DNA of 64,000 nt, taken from Lenzites betulinus (Eukaryota; Basidiomycota; Agaricomycetes; Polyporales; Polyporaceae). The position numbers and the translations under genes were made by a program. The notes under the pieces were generated by a model that saw only the letters and a program-made list of their open reading frames with translations, was not told where the DNA came from and did not search any database. The stretch covers positions 372,001 through 436,000 of the forward strand of contig JABYQU010000014.1 of the NCBI GenBank assembly GCA_022264855.1, read 5' to 3'. Positions 1 to 12,620 of the stretch are shown piece by piece; position 1 is the first letter of the stretch, and each line of letters starts with the position of its first letter.

Positions 1-696
1 TGGCCGGCAGACAGCGCTAGGAGCCACGATCGCCAGATCTGCCCAACTCTTGACTCCTTCCGCGAACCAAGTTCAGATCCTCGTTAGTGCGAAATACCAT
101 TGATGGGCCGAGTTTAGATTTCATGACAGGATCGTTTGAACTGCTGTATGTTGTACGTAGCCTGTAGACAGATTCTGAGATGGATGTTGAAGGTTACGCG
201 GAATGTACATACCTCCCAACCATCGTGCTCTTGTCGTGTTGGTAGTCACGAAACCCGCGCTATCTTACCTACTTACATTTTAAAGCCTGCCTCCATTCAC
301 GCGTGAAGCCATTTCATATTGTTAGATAGTCGCGCTGAGTGCGCGAGCAGGGGCGACGGAACGCGCACCTTCGCACGTCCGGGCGCACCTGACACGGCCC
401 TGAGGCCGCTGTGCGGAGACTGGTTTGGTGGCTGGTCCGATCTTTGGTGTCGTGCTGCTCTCCTGCCATGGGTCAGATGTTCTCCCCTCCAAGTCGAATC
501 TATGCTCAGGCTCATCCGTTTATATCAGCGAGTCCTGCGTCTTCCCGGTGCACGTATCTGCACCTTATCGACTTCTGTCTATCGTCTGCGGTCAATATCA
601 ATAGACCTTGGGAGCCTCGCCGCTCCAGTAATCGACCGCTCTTTCCCTTCGACCACCACCTCCCCCTCTACCAACCCACGCCGTCTACAGCACACC
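1..696. other. 5' flank of the aldehyde dehydrogenase gene
   Basis: No convincing gene is seen. Short open frames here (for example one on the plus strand from 319) run into the dehydrogenase start without family motifs. The last 150 bases are pyrimidine-rich, as is common before fungal start codons. The stretch probably holds the promoter and 5' leader of the downstream gene. Confidence 0.4.
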
Positions 697-3600
697 ATGG
701 TTCAGCCAGTGACAGTCACCGTAGCAGCGACGGGTCGTAAGATTACCGTACCCACCGGCCTGTTCATCAACAATGAATTCGTGCCGTCCATCGACTCGAG
801 CGAGAAGATTGAGTACGTACAAACACATGTTTCTCCGGAATTCGTCCCATCCGAAGATCTGCGTGCTTACCCGTCTGTGCTTCTCCGTCGTAGGTGTATC
901 AACCCGGCCACCGAAGAGGTGATATGCTCCATCGTCGCAGGTGTGTTCCGATCTCTTGTCCGGCTATGCTACGCAACTCTTCGCGTCGACCACACGCCGG
1001 CCTCTATACTAGTGTACAACCTCCTTTTGAGAGGGGGTGCAGGTGATCTGCCGAGTTTTGAGTCTCCCCTCGTGCGCTGCTCTTCAGCCTCATTTTCAAT
1101 CCCATGGGGGTCACCCCCACTCCCCCCCTCATAGGAGGTTCCAGCCTCCCTTCGGGAGGAACGATCGTCTTCTACCCCCGAACGTGAGGCTGGTTTACGA
1201 GCTTACCTCTATACAGGGTCGCCAGATGGCGCATTGTTGCGTTCCTGTGACGAGATAAGCGATCGATGTGCACGCGCGATGATCTGCGTGACATTTTGAG
1301 CAGCGACCTCGGAGCTGGACGTAGTTAATTGAGCCTCCGGCTCGCAGGTTCTACGAAAGACATCGATGCGGCGGTTGCCGCTGCTCGCAAGGCGTACAAG
1401 ACGACGTGGGGCAAGAAGGTCACCGGCTTTGAGCGCTCGCGCCTCCTGAACAAGCTCGCGGACCTCATCGAGCGCGACGCGCAGGAGCTTGCCGAGCTCG
1501 AATCCCTCAACAACGGCAAGCCCGTGAAGATCGCTCGGTAGGGTTTTGTCAGCGGCCTTATGTTGGCGACGACTCATCGTTATGTAAATAGGGACTTTGA
1601 CATCGGAGACAGCGTTGCATGCCTGCGCTACTACGCCGGCTGGGCAGACAAGATTCTCGGACAGGCGCGTAACGTCATCGGGGTGTTCGTGAAGAGTCGA
1701 CACTGACGGGCTTCTGCAGACGATCGAGGTCGACAACAACACTAAGTTTGCGTTCACGCGCCACGACCCCATTGGTGTCTGTGGGCAGATGTCAGTACAA
1801 TTCAACACCCTGCCAGTCGTGATGTCCCTTGAGCTCATTACCACATCTTTCCGTGACAGCATCCCATGGAACTATCCTATCAACATGTGGTAAGCTCCCT
1901 TCGATTAACTTCGCCGCCCGGTATAGTTCATGACTTTTGGCAGGTCATGGAAGGTCGCGCCCGCCCTCGCTTGCGGGTGCACCATTGTCATGAAGCCCTC
2001 CGAGATCACACCTCTCACCGCTTTGGTAAGCCCGTCCTTCGCGTCTCCTGGCCATGCGTTGTGTTTGTGGAGCGCACTTGCCCGTCCGCTGCTCCTGGGA
2101 CGTTTTTACGCCCACATGCGGTGCCAAGGCATCCGGATTCTCCCATTCATGGCCGGGATCGACACGTAAAAGGTCGCTAGACGTAAAACGTCTCTCCGAA
2201 ATTACCTCTGCGGAGGTGGCAGCTTCTCGAAGAGGTTGTGGACAGACTTGGTGTTCCCTCCGCGACGCACCTCGCCGTCCCCGGTCTTCGTCCAATGTGC
2301 CCGCGCGCCGCCGAAGCGCGAGTCTCTCACCCGCCGCCCGCCGCCTCCTACGCTCCTTCACACGGCCCCGAACTTCCGCGTGCTCCGCCATGCAATCGGA
2401 GAGATCTGGCCACACACGATGTTTATTCCAGGACTCGCGTCGCAATCGGTCGTGTCCCTGATCTCCGTTCACCCACTTCGCCGCGTTTTGCCGCGCCCTC
2501 GATATGTCTGCACATCCCGAGACTCTCCCGGTGGCTCTCATTAACCTGGCGAACGCTTGCGGGATTGGGCAACGTGCTATTCTCTGCCATGACATCCCAA
2601 CACGGATCATCATGTCACGCATCTCTCAACCATGCGTAATATCACCTCTCCGGAGGACGGTGCACCTGAAGCGAGCATGTTTCTCGCATGCTACGCCGCC
2701 TTCGTGCTGCGCTCCACGAGCATGCCACATCTGCTCTCCTTCACGTCTTTAGCAAAACATTGTGTCTGACTATCCCTCCTACAGAAACTCTCGGAGCTGG
2801 TCGTTGAGGCAGGGTGCGTCTCCTTTTCTCCCTTCTCCGCAGCAGCACTGTCTGACAGGTGCACGTGTGTCGCGCTTCTTCCGCCACCGCTGCCACAGAT
2901 TCCCGCCTGGTGTCGTTAACACAGTGCCGTCGCTCGGTTCGGTCGGCGGCGCGGCGCTGTCATCCCATATGGATGTCGACAAGGTCGCGTTCACGGGCAG
3001 CACAGTCACCGGGCGCAGGATCATGGAGGCTGCGGCCAAGAGCAACCTGAAGAAGGTATGGTTCTGCGTTCTGCCACGGTAGTGGCCACAGCTCTGACCT
3101 CCGGTGTGCCCAAAACAGGTCAGCTTGGAGCTGGGAGGCAAGTCTCCAAACATTGTGTTTGAGAGCGCGGACCTCGACCAAGGTAAGGGATTCGTTAGCA
3201 ATCCTGTGCGGTAACATGAAATACCAATCTGTTGCGTTTCAGCCGCGAACTGGGTCGGACTCGGCATTCTATACAACACCGGCCAGGACTGCACGGCGGG
3301 CTCGCGTCTCTTTGTCCAGGCGTCGATTTACGACAAGTTTATCCCCGTAAGTAACCATCATAGCGTGTGACGCGTGCTGGCGACTTATTCGTGGCGTGAT
3401 CTGTAGCTCCTGGTGGAGAAGTTCAAGCAGCTGAAGGTTGGCGACGGATTCGACGAGGCGTCCGGAGGTGGCCCCGTTGTATGTACCGTTCTAGTTCCCC
3501 TTGCAGCATTTACTCATGAGTATCACAGGTCTCGAAGATGCAGCACGACAAAATCTTCTCCTACATCGAGAAGGGCAAGGCCGAGGGCGCCAAGGCTATC

Positions 3601-4685
3601 CTTGGGGGTGAAAAGCGCGCCGGAAAGGGCTATTACGTGGACCCCACCAGTAAGCTTAGTCTACGTGTCGTGCTGCACTGCAAACACTAAAGCTCATCTC
3701 CCTTCGCAGTCTTCGTTGATACCACGCCCGAGATGTCGATCGTCAGTTTCAGACACAATATGCCCACCTGTATCGCACACTGACGCATGCACTTGGCCCG
3801 CTGCGTGTGGCTGTAGGTTCGCGACGAGATCTTTGGACCTGTCCTCGCCGTCGCGAAGTTCACCACGGAGGAGGAAGTGATCGAGCTTGCCAACGACACG
3901 ACGTACGGCCTCGGCGCTGGTCTGCACTCAAGTACGTCTGTCCCTGCCCTATCCCGATTCCACCGGAGGGCCTCGGGTTGTTCCCCGGCAACTCTATCAC
4001 TGCGGAAGATGCGTTAACGATTGACATCGCCGTGGTGCGCCTGGCGCTGTGCTGCTGCGCGCGCCAGCATCTGCGACCCGGATGTGTGTCCATCCATCCC
4101 TGCGCTTGTGACTGAGGCCTATTGGTGGCGCATACCTACTTTTTGATCGATGGCCAGTGTGTGCTTGCTGTGTACTAACATCACCGTTTCTCCCCCACAG
4201 ACGACGCGAACCAGTGCATGCGCGTCTCGCAGGCGCTTGAGGCCGGAACGGTGAGTGTTGCGCATCGAGTACCGCATCCCCTTCATGAACCCGGAACCGG
4301 GAAATCCCACCCATGATCTGCACAGCGGCGCACCGCGCCGTTCGCAAGCCCCTATCTCTCCCCTCTGATTTCCGCATGTGCTACGCGATCTTCGATGGGA
4401 CTGACGCACTCATGCACATCTCTCCCATCTGTAGGTCTGGGTGAACCAGTACAACATGCTCACCAACAATGCGCCCTTCGGTGGAAAGAAGCAGAGCGGT
4501 ATCGGTACGTGTGTCTTCTCCGCCCTGACGTCGGCGGCCGCCATCACACCCGCCACACCCTGCTGAGCGCATATGCTTCTTTTCATCACGCAGGCCGCGA
4601 GCTCGGAAGCTACGCGCTCGAGGAGTACACGTCCATCAAGGCCGTTCACTGGAACTACGGCGAGAAGCTCGACTGGCCGCTGTGA
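697..4685 (+). CDS. NAD(P)-dependent aldehyde dehydrogenase, 18 exons
   Basis: Oxidises aldehydes to carboxylic acids with NAD(P)+; probably cytosolic, as no clear targeting peptide is seen. Exons: 697-812, 894-940, 1348-1537, 1592-1664, 1720-1790, 1860-1889, 1944-2025, 2785-2813, 2899-3055, 3119-3182, 3243-3346, 3407-3478, 3529-3649, 3710-3741, 3817-3931, 4201-4250, 4435-4504, 4594-4685. They sum to 504 codons plus stop, the usual family length of about 500. Class 1/2 ALDH landmarks appear in order: INPATEE near the N-terminus, IPWN, the cofactor loop FTGSTVTGR, the general base Glu269 in LELGGK, the nucleophile Cys303 in GQDCTAG, EIFGPV, and PFGGKKQSG near the end. Intron 4 (1665-1719) starts with GC. 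Introns 2 (407 nt) and 7 (759 nt) are far longer than the others. The start is the first in-frame ATG and has the context caccATGg. Confidence 0.95.
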
Positions 4686-7600
4686 TCGCTTGCTGCGTTG
4701 TGCGTGGCGCGGGGTGCGATCTCGCCGGGGCGTCGGGAAAGATGAAATGTCCTAGTGACGACGAAGAAACAGTGAAGAAGATCAGCGGAGAGCACTTCTG
4801 GCGGAAGGCTGCCGCGATAGTGTACCAATACGCATACCAATTGCTTGTCGTTGTCAACAGTACGTGCGGTCTGCGATACATCGACATCACGGATGCAATT
4901 CCCCTGCCTGCATCGAGGACAGCTTGTTTCGCAGACCTACTTCAGGAAGGGTGAGCCGCCGCCTCGACCGCCAGTACCGACCTGGATCGGTGAACGTGAT
5001 AGTACGCCGCCCATAATCAGGCGTCGCTGGATAGCTGCGACCATGGTTCGCCGAAATCGGCGCGTGGGTCGCAGCTGCAAGCTGTACCTCGACGATGTTG
5101 GGCGGCCGACCCTTTGCACATCCCCGCAGTGGAGTGAAGCGATTAGGCCTCCGCCGCAGGAACTTGTATCGACATCTTGGATCGCAGTGAAATTTTCCAC
5201 AGGCTGCTGCTCGGATTCATGCGCTCCAGGCTGACGGGAACACGGGGAGGCACGTTCGCCAACTGCGATAAGCCGTCACTGTCGCGGAAGCAAAGCCAGC
5301 CCCTGTGATGCTCAATAGAACCCGCACTTGCTTTGCGTGCATCTTGGTAAATGCAGGCCGGCTCGACCAATGTCGCTGACAAATATTCGTAGCAGCTGTT
5401 TACACTCGTCAGGGAGACATAACATCCCCGGACTCCCCAATATACTTCAACGGCGGCCGGTCGGACACTATTGTGGGCTAGCGTCTTCGGGAAGCTCGTC
5501 GTTATTGACATTAATTCTACTCGCTTGCATGTTACGTTCACATGAAACTAGATGCTCAGACAATAGTAATCGAGGTGTGGGCACAAGATCGTGTACCCCG
5601 TGCACCCGGAACTCTTCGGACGAGCCGGCGTGGCGCCCTGGACCGATCACAACACAGTTATCGCCGACTTTTTCTTCCAAGAAAGAAGTCGGAATGTTCA
5701 TGTGTTCTAGGAATGTTTATATATGATTTTTCTGTCGGTGTAAACATTTAGTATGGACTGGATGTGACATTATAGTTATTGCCACACAATTGAGCACCTG
5801 CCATGCCAAATGCCGCTGCCTTCAAACTGTAGTAGACATTGTTCGATGTTCATTCTTATTATATTGAGTGTATCAGCTATATTCTACTCTGCGTTGACTG
5901 AGATAGGTTTTGGAAACAATGGTGCTGAGAAAGTATGCAGCGGCTGGGGAGGAGATGCGGGCGCTTAATGTACCCGGGTGGGCGCCCGAATCGCGATAGC
6001 GAACCTACGGGCGGTTTGATGTTGACTCTCATCACGGAGTATCATGTTCTCTGCCACAACACTGAGAGTATACAGCCCATTGCCGCTTAGTCCATGAAAC
6101 ACGATCTATATAGGTCTATTAGCCCTGGTTCCTGCAAACTTTAGAGTTGGAGGCCCAGCTCCGTGACAACACAGCAAGCGTCTACAATTTCCTGAGTATC
6201 TCATGCTTGCTTCATCAGATGATTCTCAAGCTGTAACATGTTTTACAGGTCAAGGTCAACCATACGCAGATCTCGGTGAGTACTTGCCATTTCGTTCAGA
6301 AATAAGCCAAGCTTGACGTTGATAGCACCACTTGAAGCAGGGCGCCGGGCCCTAGGCCTCAGCGTGTATGTCTCGCTTACGATCCGGCTACGCTCTTGGG
6401 TCATTACTCGTGTTCCGTGGTAGTCGGTCGGCCTCGCGAGTGGGTTGCAGAAGAAGTGCGCCCGGCACAGCTTTCACCACGCGGCGCGAGCCGTCGTTGC
6501 GCGCTGCCTGACCTATTCGCCGGATATGCGCTGATTCGTACCATCTTACGGAATTTCGCTAAACTCGGGAGATGCTCAAAAACCGCATGGTGAGTGCATT
6601 GACGATGTCGATTAGTAGGCGTTACGATATAGGAGAGCCGGAGTAGGTAACCGGCACGACTAACCGATGCATCTGTGTTACAGATGCGCCATTCCGATCC
6701 ACGCAAATGTTTTCAACGCGGCTGCTCATGCACGCATCGTTTACCAATGCCAATCGAACCTCCCTGTGCAGAGGCATCACGCACTGATCTCGAAAATGAA
6801 CATGGCAGTGGGACATCGGGCCAAGCTGTGCCGTCGCTGTGCTGCACCCGCCGCGACGGTCCCACAACAGGTGTGCTCCCCTGCATCGATCATCCCATCC
6901 CTGTTCGCTGATTCCTCGCTCCGAGTGAACGCCCGCTGACTGCCTGCAGTCTGCTACACGTGTTCGCGTCGAAATCCGAAAAGAGGGCATAATTCCGAAA
7001 TCGCAGCAATTCCGAATGACAAAGACGCCGCGAAGCAAATGCCAGCAGACTTGGCAGCCTAACCGCCGTGCATTCTGACGAAGCGAGTGAGTAAGTCGTT
7101 ACTTCCTCGACCGGCGAAACCTGCAGCCCATCTCGTTGGACTCGTGCGGACTCGGAGTCTGTGCCGGTCCGAGTGGCCGTTGTTGGCATCGAGCCAACAG
7201 CGGGATTGGCTAAGGCGGCTGTGTATTCACCGTCCCAATCATCAATGTCATGACGCTCTCAGGTTACCCGGAGATTTATCTTTGACCTCCACCGCCGACG
7301 AGGGCATTCCTCCGCGGAGCATGGATACATCTCTTGATTGGATGCCAGTGCATTCTGGCTGCCACGGTCTGTTTTGGAGGATAGAAACTCGATTGCCGTT
7401 AGCATCCGTATGTCACTTTTTGCATGTTGCCATGCTCTCGTATGTTCTATCCAAAGTGACGGAAGATTTATTAAGTGTGAAGTTGACTTACCGCCCACTT
7501 GACGCAGATCTCACGTTCGTAATCATGACATACTATCCCTTCCAGGTCCTTCTGCCAGCAGGGCTTTGCGCGCTCCTACCAAGTCAAATTTCGCCGCGCG

Positions 7601-9014
7601 CGGCTCGCTCGCGACCACACCAGTATACCCGGGCGCTGCTGGATGATTCATCACTGCGCGGTGGTCTGGCTTTGAGATGGTTTAAACAATCTGCACTGGC
7701 ACTTGACACCGCTCATCCATGCTCCTCCCCCACCCCGAGTGCACAGGTATCACGCCCAGACGACTAGCCCAGATTGCGCCTCACAGGTGCAGTGATGTCC
7801 TTCCACCTTCTTCTGGCATAGCGTCGGGTGAGCAGTGAATGGGACGTACAGCATCGGAACTGCCGCTGATTTATTCTCCAGGTGTTTCCTTGCGCCGACT
7901 CGCCATGGCAGCGGCGACCGTTCATGTTGACCTCACAGGGACGCGACGCCACCACGTTGCACTCGAAACAGCATGTACGCGGCGGCGGAGACGGTCAGCA
8001 CCGAGAGGCGAATATCGTACGACTCTGCCTTTGAACAGCCGAGCCGTCAAGCTTCACGGCTTCCGCGGATCCGCCTGCGCGCTTCAGCATGGTCGTCGGC
8101 TCTGGAAAATTCACTGGGGCTTCTTCTGTGCAACGAGCGCACTCCGCGTAGGGTTGGGACGGCGGAATTAGGTGTGTTTGTCGTTTTACGGTGGGATCGC
8201 TCTATTGTATCGTTACCTACCCCGCACGACGAAGATTGCTTCAATAGCGCTTCAAGTCCAGCGCAATCGAGATGCCGAGCGAAGACATCCATCGTGAGCG
8301 GGCGGGGTGGCTCTTGTGGTCAAAATAATAATCGGGTATCTCACCAAACTCCACCAGGCAAGTTCAGAGGGGCGGGGATCGTGGAGATGGAACTGGTGGC
8401 CACAGTCAAAGTAAGTCAGGGGGGCTAGAAGCATCGATGGCGTTGCCCCCAATATTGCGCCCGCGCCCTGTCGTAATCCCGACCACCCGCAGTCGCGCTA
8501 CCCATAACAATTTGATCCTACACGCGCACGCCCTATGCCCAATGGCACCCGCAGGAAAGACCTATCAGTAGTCGAGCCGCACTGGCCGACGTCCTCCTAC
8601 TCGGATTTTAGCTCTCGCCGGTGACTGGTCAAGCAGCCGACGATGAACGCCTCGGGACATTAACAGCGCCGCTCCTAGAAGGCGACTTAACGGCCTGCAC
8701 GGCTGGGATGAGGCACAAAACATAGTTATAATATTTTGACAGGAGCATCATGATTGACATCTATACATAGAAGTAATTAGGCATAGAGAGGCGAGGCTGA
8801 GCGGTGAGGTCGCTAGTGAATACAGGAGACGAGATCGACAAGTCAAGAGGCGCATGGGAGGCTAATGATACAGTATCGGACACCAAGAAATCTACGGCGC
8901 AGAGAGACGTTAAATATACGCTACATGGCTTGGATGTAGGTGATTCCAGACAAAAAGCTGAGAGAGAGGCGACCGCGGATAATTTTCTGAGTATTGAAGA
9001 TTAGGTTATTAGGG
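4686..9014. other. 4.3 kb stretch without a recognisable gene
   Basis: No open frame with family motifs or a consistent splice pattern was found on either strand. Frames up to 226 codons (for example plus 7087-7767) have composition unlike the neighbouring proteins and carry no domain motif. Base composition looks more AT-rich than the flanking genes, with several near-random stretches. It may hold non-coding RNA, regulatory DNA for either neighbour or remnants too decayed to name. Confidence 0.4.
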
Positions 9015-10157
9015 TTACTGTTGGCCCGAGAAGCCGGGGTGTCCTTGGTTGAAGGCCTATGCCGCGGGACGACAGTGAGTGATGCGCCTCCCTCGAAACA
9101 AAGACTGTCTCCACAACTAATAACGTACCTGGGAGCCACCCGCCCACTGCTGTGCAGCGGCCGGATCGACCGCCATCATCTGGCCCAGGGTCTGGTCGTA
9201 GTACATCTGTGGGGCATATTGTCCGCCGTACGCCGCGCTGGCCGGGCGCATCGTGTCAGTACCCGTCGCGCGCGGAGCAGACGTAGAGCGGTTCGCGTAC
9301 CCCTCCATCTGCGCCGTCTGGTATGCGGCGTACGCCGCCGGGTCCATGCCTGGGACGGCATGCGCGTAGGCGTTGTACGCCGTCCCGCCCGCGTAGGCTT
9401 GCTCGCCCGCCGCGCCGTAGACCTGACCCTGCGCGTACACCTCGGCGCCGGGTTGAAGCTGGCCGCCGCTGTTCTGGGACCTGGCAGCGTACGCCGCTTG
9501 CTGCTGCTGCATGTACTCCTGCTGGTATCCCATCTGGTACCCTTGGGCGGAGTGACCTCCCTGCGAAGCATACTGGCCCGCCGCCGTCTGGGTCCCCGCC
9601 GGGTTCGACCCATGCCAACCCTGGTGGGCGGCGGGATACCCAGCGCCGCCAGGGAAGCCTTGCATACACTGCTGCTGCTGCTGCTGGTTCATTCGAGCGT
9701 CGGAGGCGGATCGACCGGCGTGGTGCTGGTGCTGGTGCTGGTGCAGGGTCTGGCCGGGGGTGCTGGCGACGGCGTGCGGTGTACCCGAGCGGGATGTGGG
9801 TCCGCCAGTGGAGCGTTGCTCGCTCAAGGACATGTAGATGCACTCGAACCCGTGTTTCTTGCAGCGCTCGCAGCGGGGCGTCGTGCCCGAGCACTGTGCG
9901 CAGACATCGACAGTGAGCGGGGATAGTGTCCATCGTCGACGAAGGGCGGGGTACATACCTTGACCTGGCGCCGTCGGCACTCGACACATGCCATGGGCGT
10001 GCGCTTGGTGCGGACGATGGGTGCCAGTAGGGACTGGTCGAAAGCGGGCGGGCGAGCGCCACCAGCTGATGTACGGCATGGAGGGACAAATAGGTGAGGG
10101 GCGCAGTCCGTGGCAGTGGGAGAAGCACTGGAGGTACGCACAAGGGTTGCTAGCCAT
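9015..10157 (-). CDS. Zn2Cys6 (binuclear zinc cluster) transcription factor with Gln/Tyr/Gly-rich tail
   Basis: Fungal-specific DNA-binding regulator, expected in the nucleus. Exons on the minus strand: 10142-10157, 9959-10065, 9129-9893, 9015-9056, giving 309 aa. The cluster starts at Cys32 and has the canonical spacing: C32-x2-C35-x6-C42-x6-C49-x2-C52-x6-C59. The 65-nt intron at 9894-9958 cuts between K41 and C42, so the domain appears only after splicing. The rest (about residues 65-309) is low-complexity and rich in Gln, Tyr, Ala and Gly, including a short poly-Gln run. No fungal transcription factor middle-homology region is visible, so the protein is short for the family. The last exon encodes only 13 residues, and its frame and splice sites fit well. 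The regulated genes cannot be inferred from context. Confidence 0.85.
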
Positions 10158-10300
10158 GATTGTGTAGATTACGGAAAGGGCTCTAGAAGACGGCGAAGGG
10201 GCGGCGGGCGCTGGAAACAGCAGCGCAGACGAAGAAAGCAGATGCTGAAGGAGCTGAGATGAGAGGGGAGTCGGATGGGGAAAGGCGGAGGGGCAGGCGA

Positions 10301-10310
10301 GGATTTATAC
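10301..10310 (-). promoter_or_regulatory. TATA box of the Zn2Cys6 gene
   Basis: The minus strand reads GTATAAATCC about 145 bp upstream of the start codon at 10157, at a distance compatible with a 5' leader of about 110 nt. Confidence 0.5.
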
Positions 10311-11607
10311 ATCCTGACCTCCGGCTGGGTGGGTGGATGGGATGGCACATGCTGCCCGCCCGCCAACAGCTCAGACATCGAGCGAACGCAGTCGCCCCCG
10401 GCGGAGGACGCTTGTGCCTGTGTGCCGCGCGACGCGACTGGAGGATTTTCACCTCGCATCGGAAGTGGGACGCCGCCAGCCCGGCGGGCCCTCGTCCAGC
10501 TGCGCTCATCGCTGTCGGGCGTCCCGCAGAGCTGTGCTCCGTCTACGAGCAGGGCGTGACATGGCGAGGTATCAAGGACGTGCGATCGTCTGGCTGCGTA
10601 AGGGATCGGAGATGCGGGGACGCAGGATGGCGACGGCGCCGACCGCATTGCACCTGCACGGGGCCGTCGGAGACCATCAGCCTGGCCTCGCACAGTGATT
10701 ATCACAAGTCGCGGGCGGTGCCAGATCTGTGGGACGCGTTGTGGACGCCTCCAAATCGACGAGTGTTTGGCGAAGCCGGGGCTGGATGACACGGTGGCTC
10801 TGCTGTAATGTCAGGATGTCGAGTGCACGTGGAGGGGTGGGCGTCTAACGGCTGCGTATAGCGTCCTCGGCACAGGACGAACCTCCGACGCGAGCTGACC
10901 CTGCAGTCCGACGGGATGACTGTAAGCTTCGCACGACTGTAACACGTTCATTTCGGAATACCTCGACCAAGTCCCAGGGCCAAGCCGGACGACTCGAGTC
11001 ACCGCGAGACAGCTGGACAAAACAAGACGCGCATCCGACGGTCCTTTCTCAGCGCCGCACAGGCCCCGTATCACCAACTTTAGAATTCTGCTCGTTGCTT
11101 CGCGCCCAGGTCAGCAAAACGTGTAATGCCCACCACCCGCAGTCCTCCTGCCGTTGTCAAATAGTCGGATGGAACGGACTGCTCCACGTCTGACTGAGCA
11201 CTTCCGGTCAGAGGCATGCGGATCTGTGCGCAAGGCTCCGAGCTTCCTGAGCGCGAGCTGCGACTGCTACGGCCGGCAAACACAATCTGCCTTCGGCGGC
11301 AATCCGCTCAAGCTCATATCATTACCTCACTGGATGCTAAAACCTGCGACGGTATTGTTTTCTGACAAAATGAATGGTGAACGTATGCTGTTCCCGTGTG
11401 ACGTACGGGTCCCCGTGGAAGCCGAAGCCGACGGTTGGATGCTTACGGGTGCGACTTACTTGAGCTGTCACGGCGGCGTGCACGTAAAAAACCTTGTGAG
11501 CGGGGTCCGCCGCGGAACCTGGACAGAAGGTCATCCCGAGCCCTGTAACTTACAACGCACCGCACAGCATGCAAAACGAAAATACAACGATGATAGTACC
11601 CTGTCCG
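10311..11607. other. Intergenic region, no gene seen
   Basis: Promoter-proximal DNA of the Zn2Cys6 gene and downstream DNA of the proteasome gene. Open frames here overlap each other on both strands and have no motifs. One copy of an 11-mer that recurs in the retrotransposon LTRs (TGGGCGTCTAA) lies at 10838-10848. Confidence 0.4.
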
Positions 11608-12620
11608 TTACATCGCCAGATAGTCTCGCACCTCCTCCTCCGATAGCTTTCGGAACGTGGGCTTTACACGCCCTGTGCCTTCGATCTTGCCCGCTTCGAG
11701 CTCCTCCTGGCTGGGCACGGTCACGATCCCGATCTCAATTGTCTTTTCCGTCATGTGGCCCTCAAACCCTTCTTTCAGGGTGAGGAGTGCTGTGTGGATC
11801 GCGTCTTCTAGACTGATATCGTCGTTGTAGCTAGACCAAGGCAGGTGAGATCGCAGTGAGCGTGGGTTTGAGACACGGACGTAACGAGCAAAAGGCGTAC
11901 CGCTTCTCCAGGAACGTCTTCGCGTTTACCATGTTCTTCCCGATGGCACTCGCCTTCCAGGCCCAATAGGAACCCGAAGGGTCGACCTGGTACAGGGTCG
12001 GCCCGCGCGTTACGTCCCATCCTGCGACCAAGAGCGAAACACCGTATGGTCGTACACCACTGTTTGAAATAGCGCATCAGCCTCCCGAGCGTGCTTTCTT
12101 CCGGAATAGGCAGGTATGTGTGGACGTACCCGGACTGTGTCGCTTGCTGCATGATGGTGGCGATCTCCTGTGTGAGGACCTTCGTCGGGGGGTATTCGCC
12201 GTACACCTTCCAGTACGCTTGTGCGCTCTTTCGCGCCTTCGCGACGAGTATGCGGAAGTCCGGGCCCATTCCAGAGTACACAATGCCGATGTTGGGACAA
12301 ATAACCGAAACCTTGTCAATCATAGAATCATCTATGAGGATGGAGGATGACTTCTTCTCGGTGGCGATGACAATGCCATTGGACGCTGTCGGCAGGGCTC
12401 AGCACGTATGCGCAGCCTTGAGAACAAGGCTAAAACGCGTACCCTTGATTCCAAGACTTGTCGTCCCTGATGAGACGGCGGCGAGAGCGTGTTCTATCTG
12501 CACGAGCTTGCCGCTCGGAGAGAAGACCGTGAGGGAGTAACTATGTCAGAAGTAAGCACGCCATGTCGAGAAGAAGAGCCGGGGTACGTGCCTGTATGCA
12601 CCACCTTCTGCGCTGGCCAT
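11608..12620 (-). CDS. PRE8: 20S proteasome subunit alpha-2
   Basis: Structural alpha-ring subunit of the 20S core particle; acts in ubiquitin-dependent proteolysis in cytosol and nucleus. Exons on the minus strand: 12592-12620, 12443-12540, 12130-12385, 11901-12059, 11608-11830, totalling 254 aa (usual 230-250). The N-terminal alpha-subunit signature reads [19 protein letters not shown]. It is followed by the core motifs [33 protein letters not shown] and [17 protein letters not shown], which are typical of alpha-2. The C-terminus is acidic and ends DYLAM. The first intron (12541-12591) must use a GC donor (ACAG|GCACGT). The nearby GT would put the signature out of frame. The start was chosen because its exon joins exactly in phase with the signature. 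Confidence 0.95.

Noticed and set aside
9323..9916. Long arginine-rich and glutamine-rich frames opposite the Zn2Cys6 gene
   Set aside because: They are shadows of the GC-rich low-complexity coding exon on the other strand.
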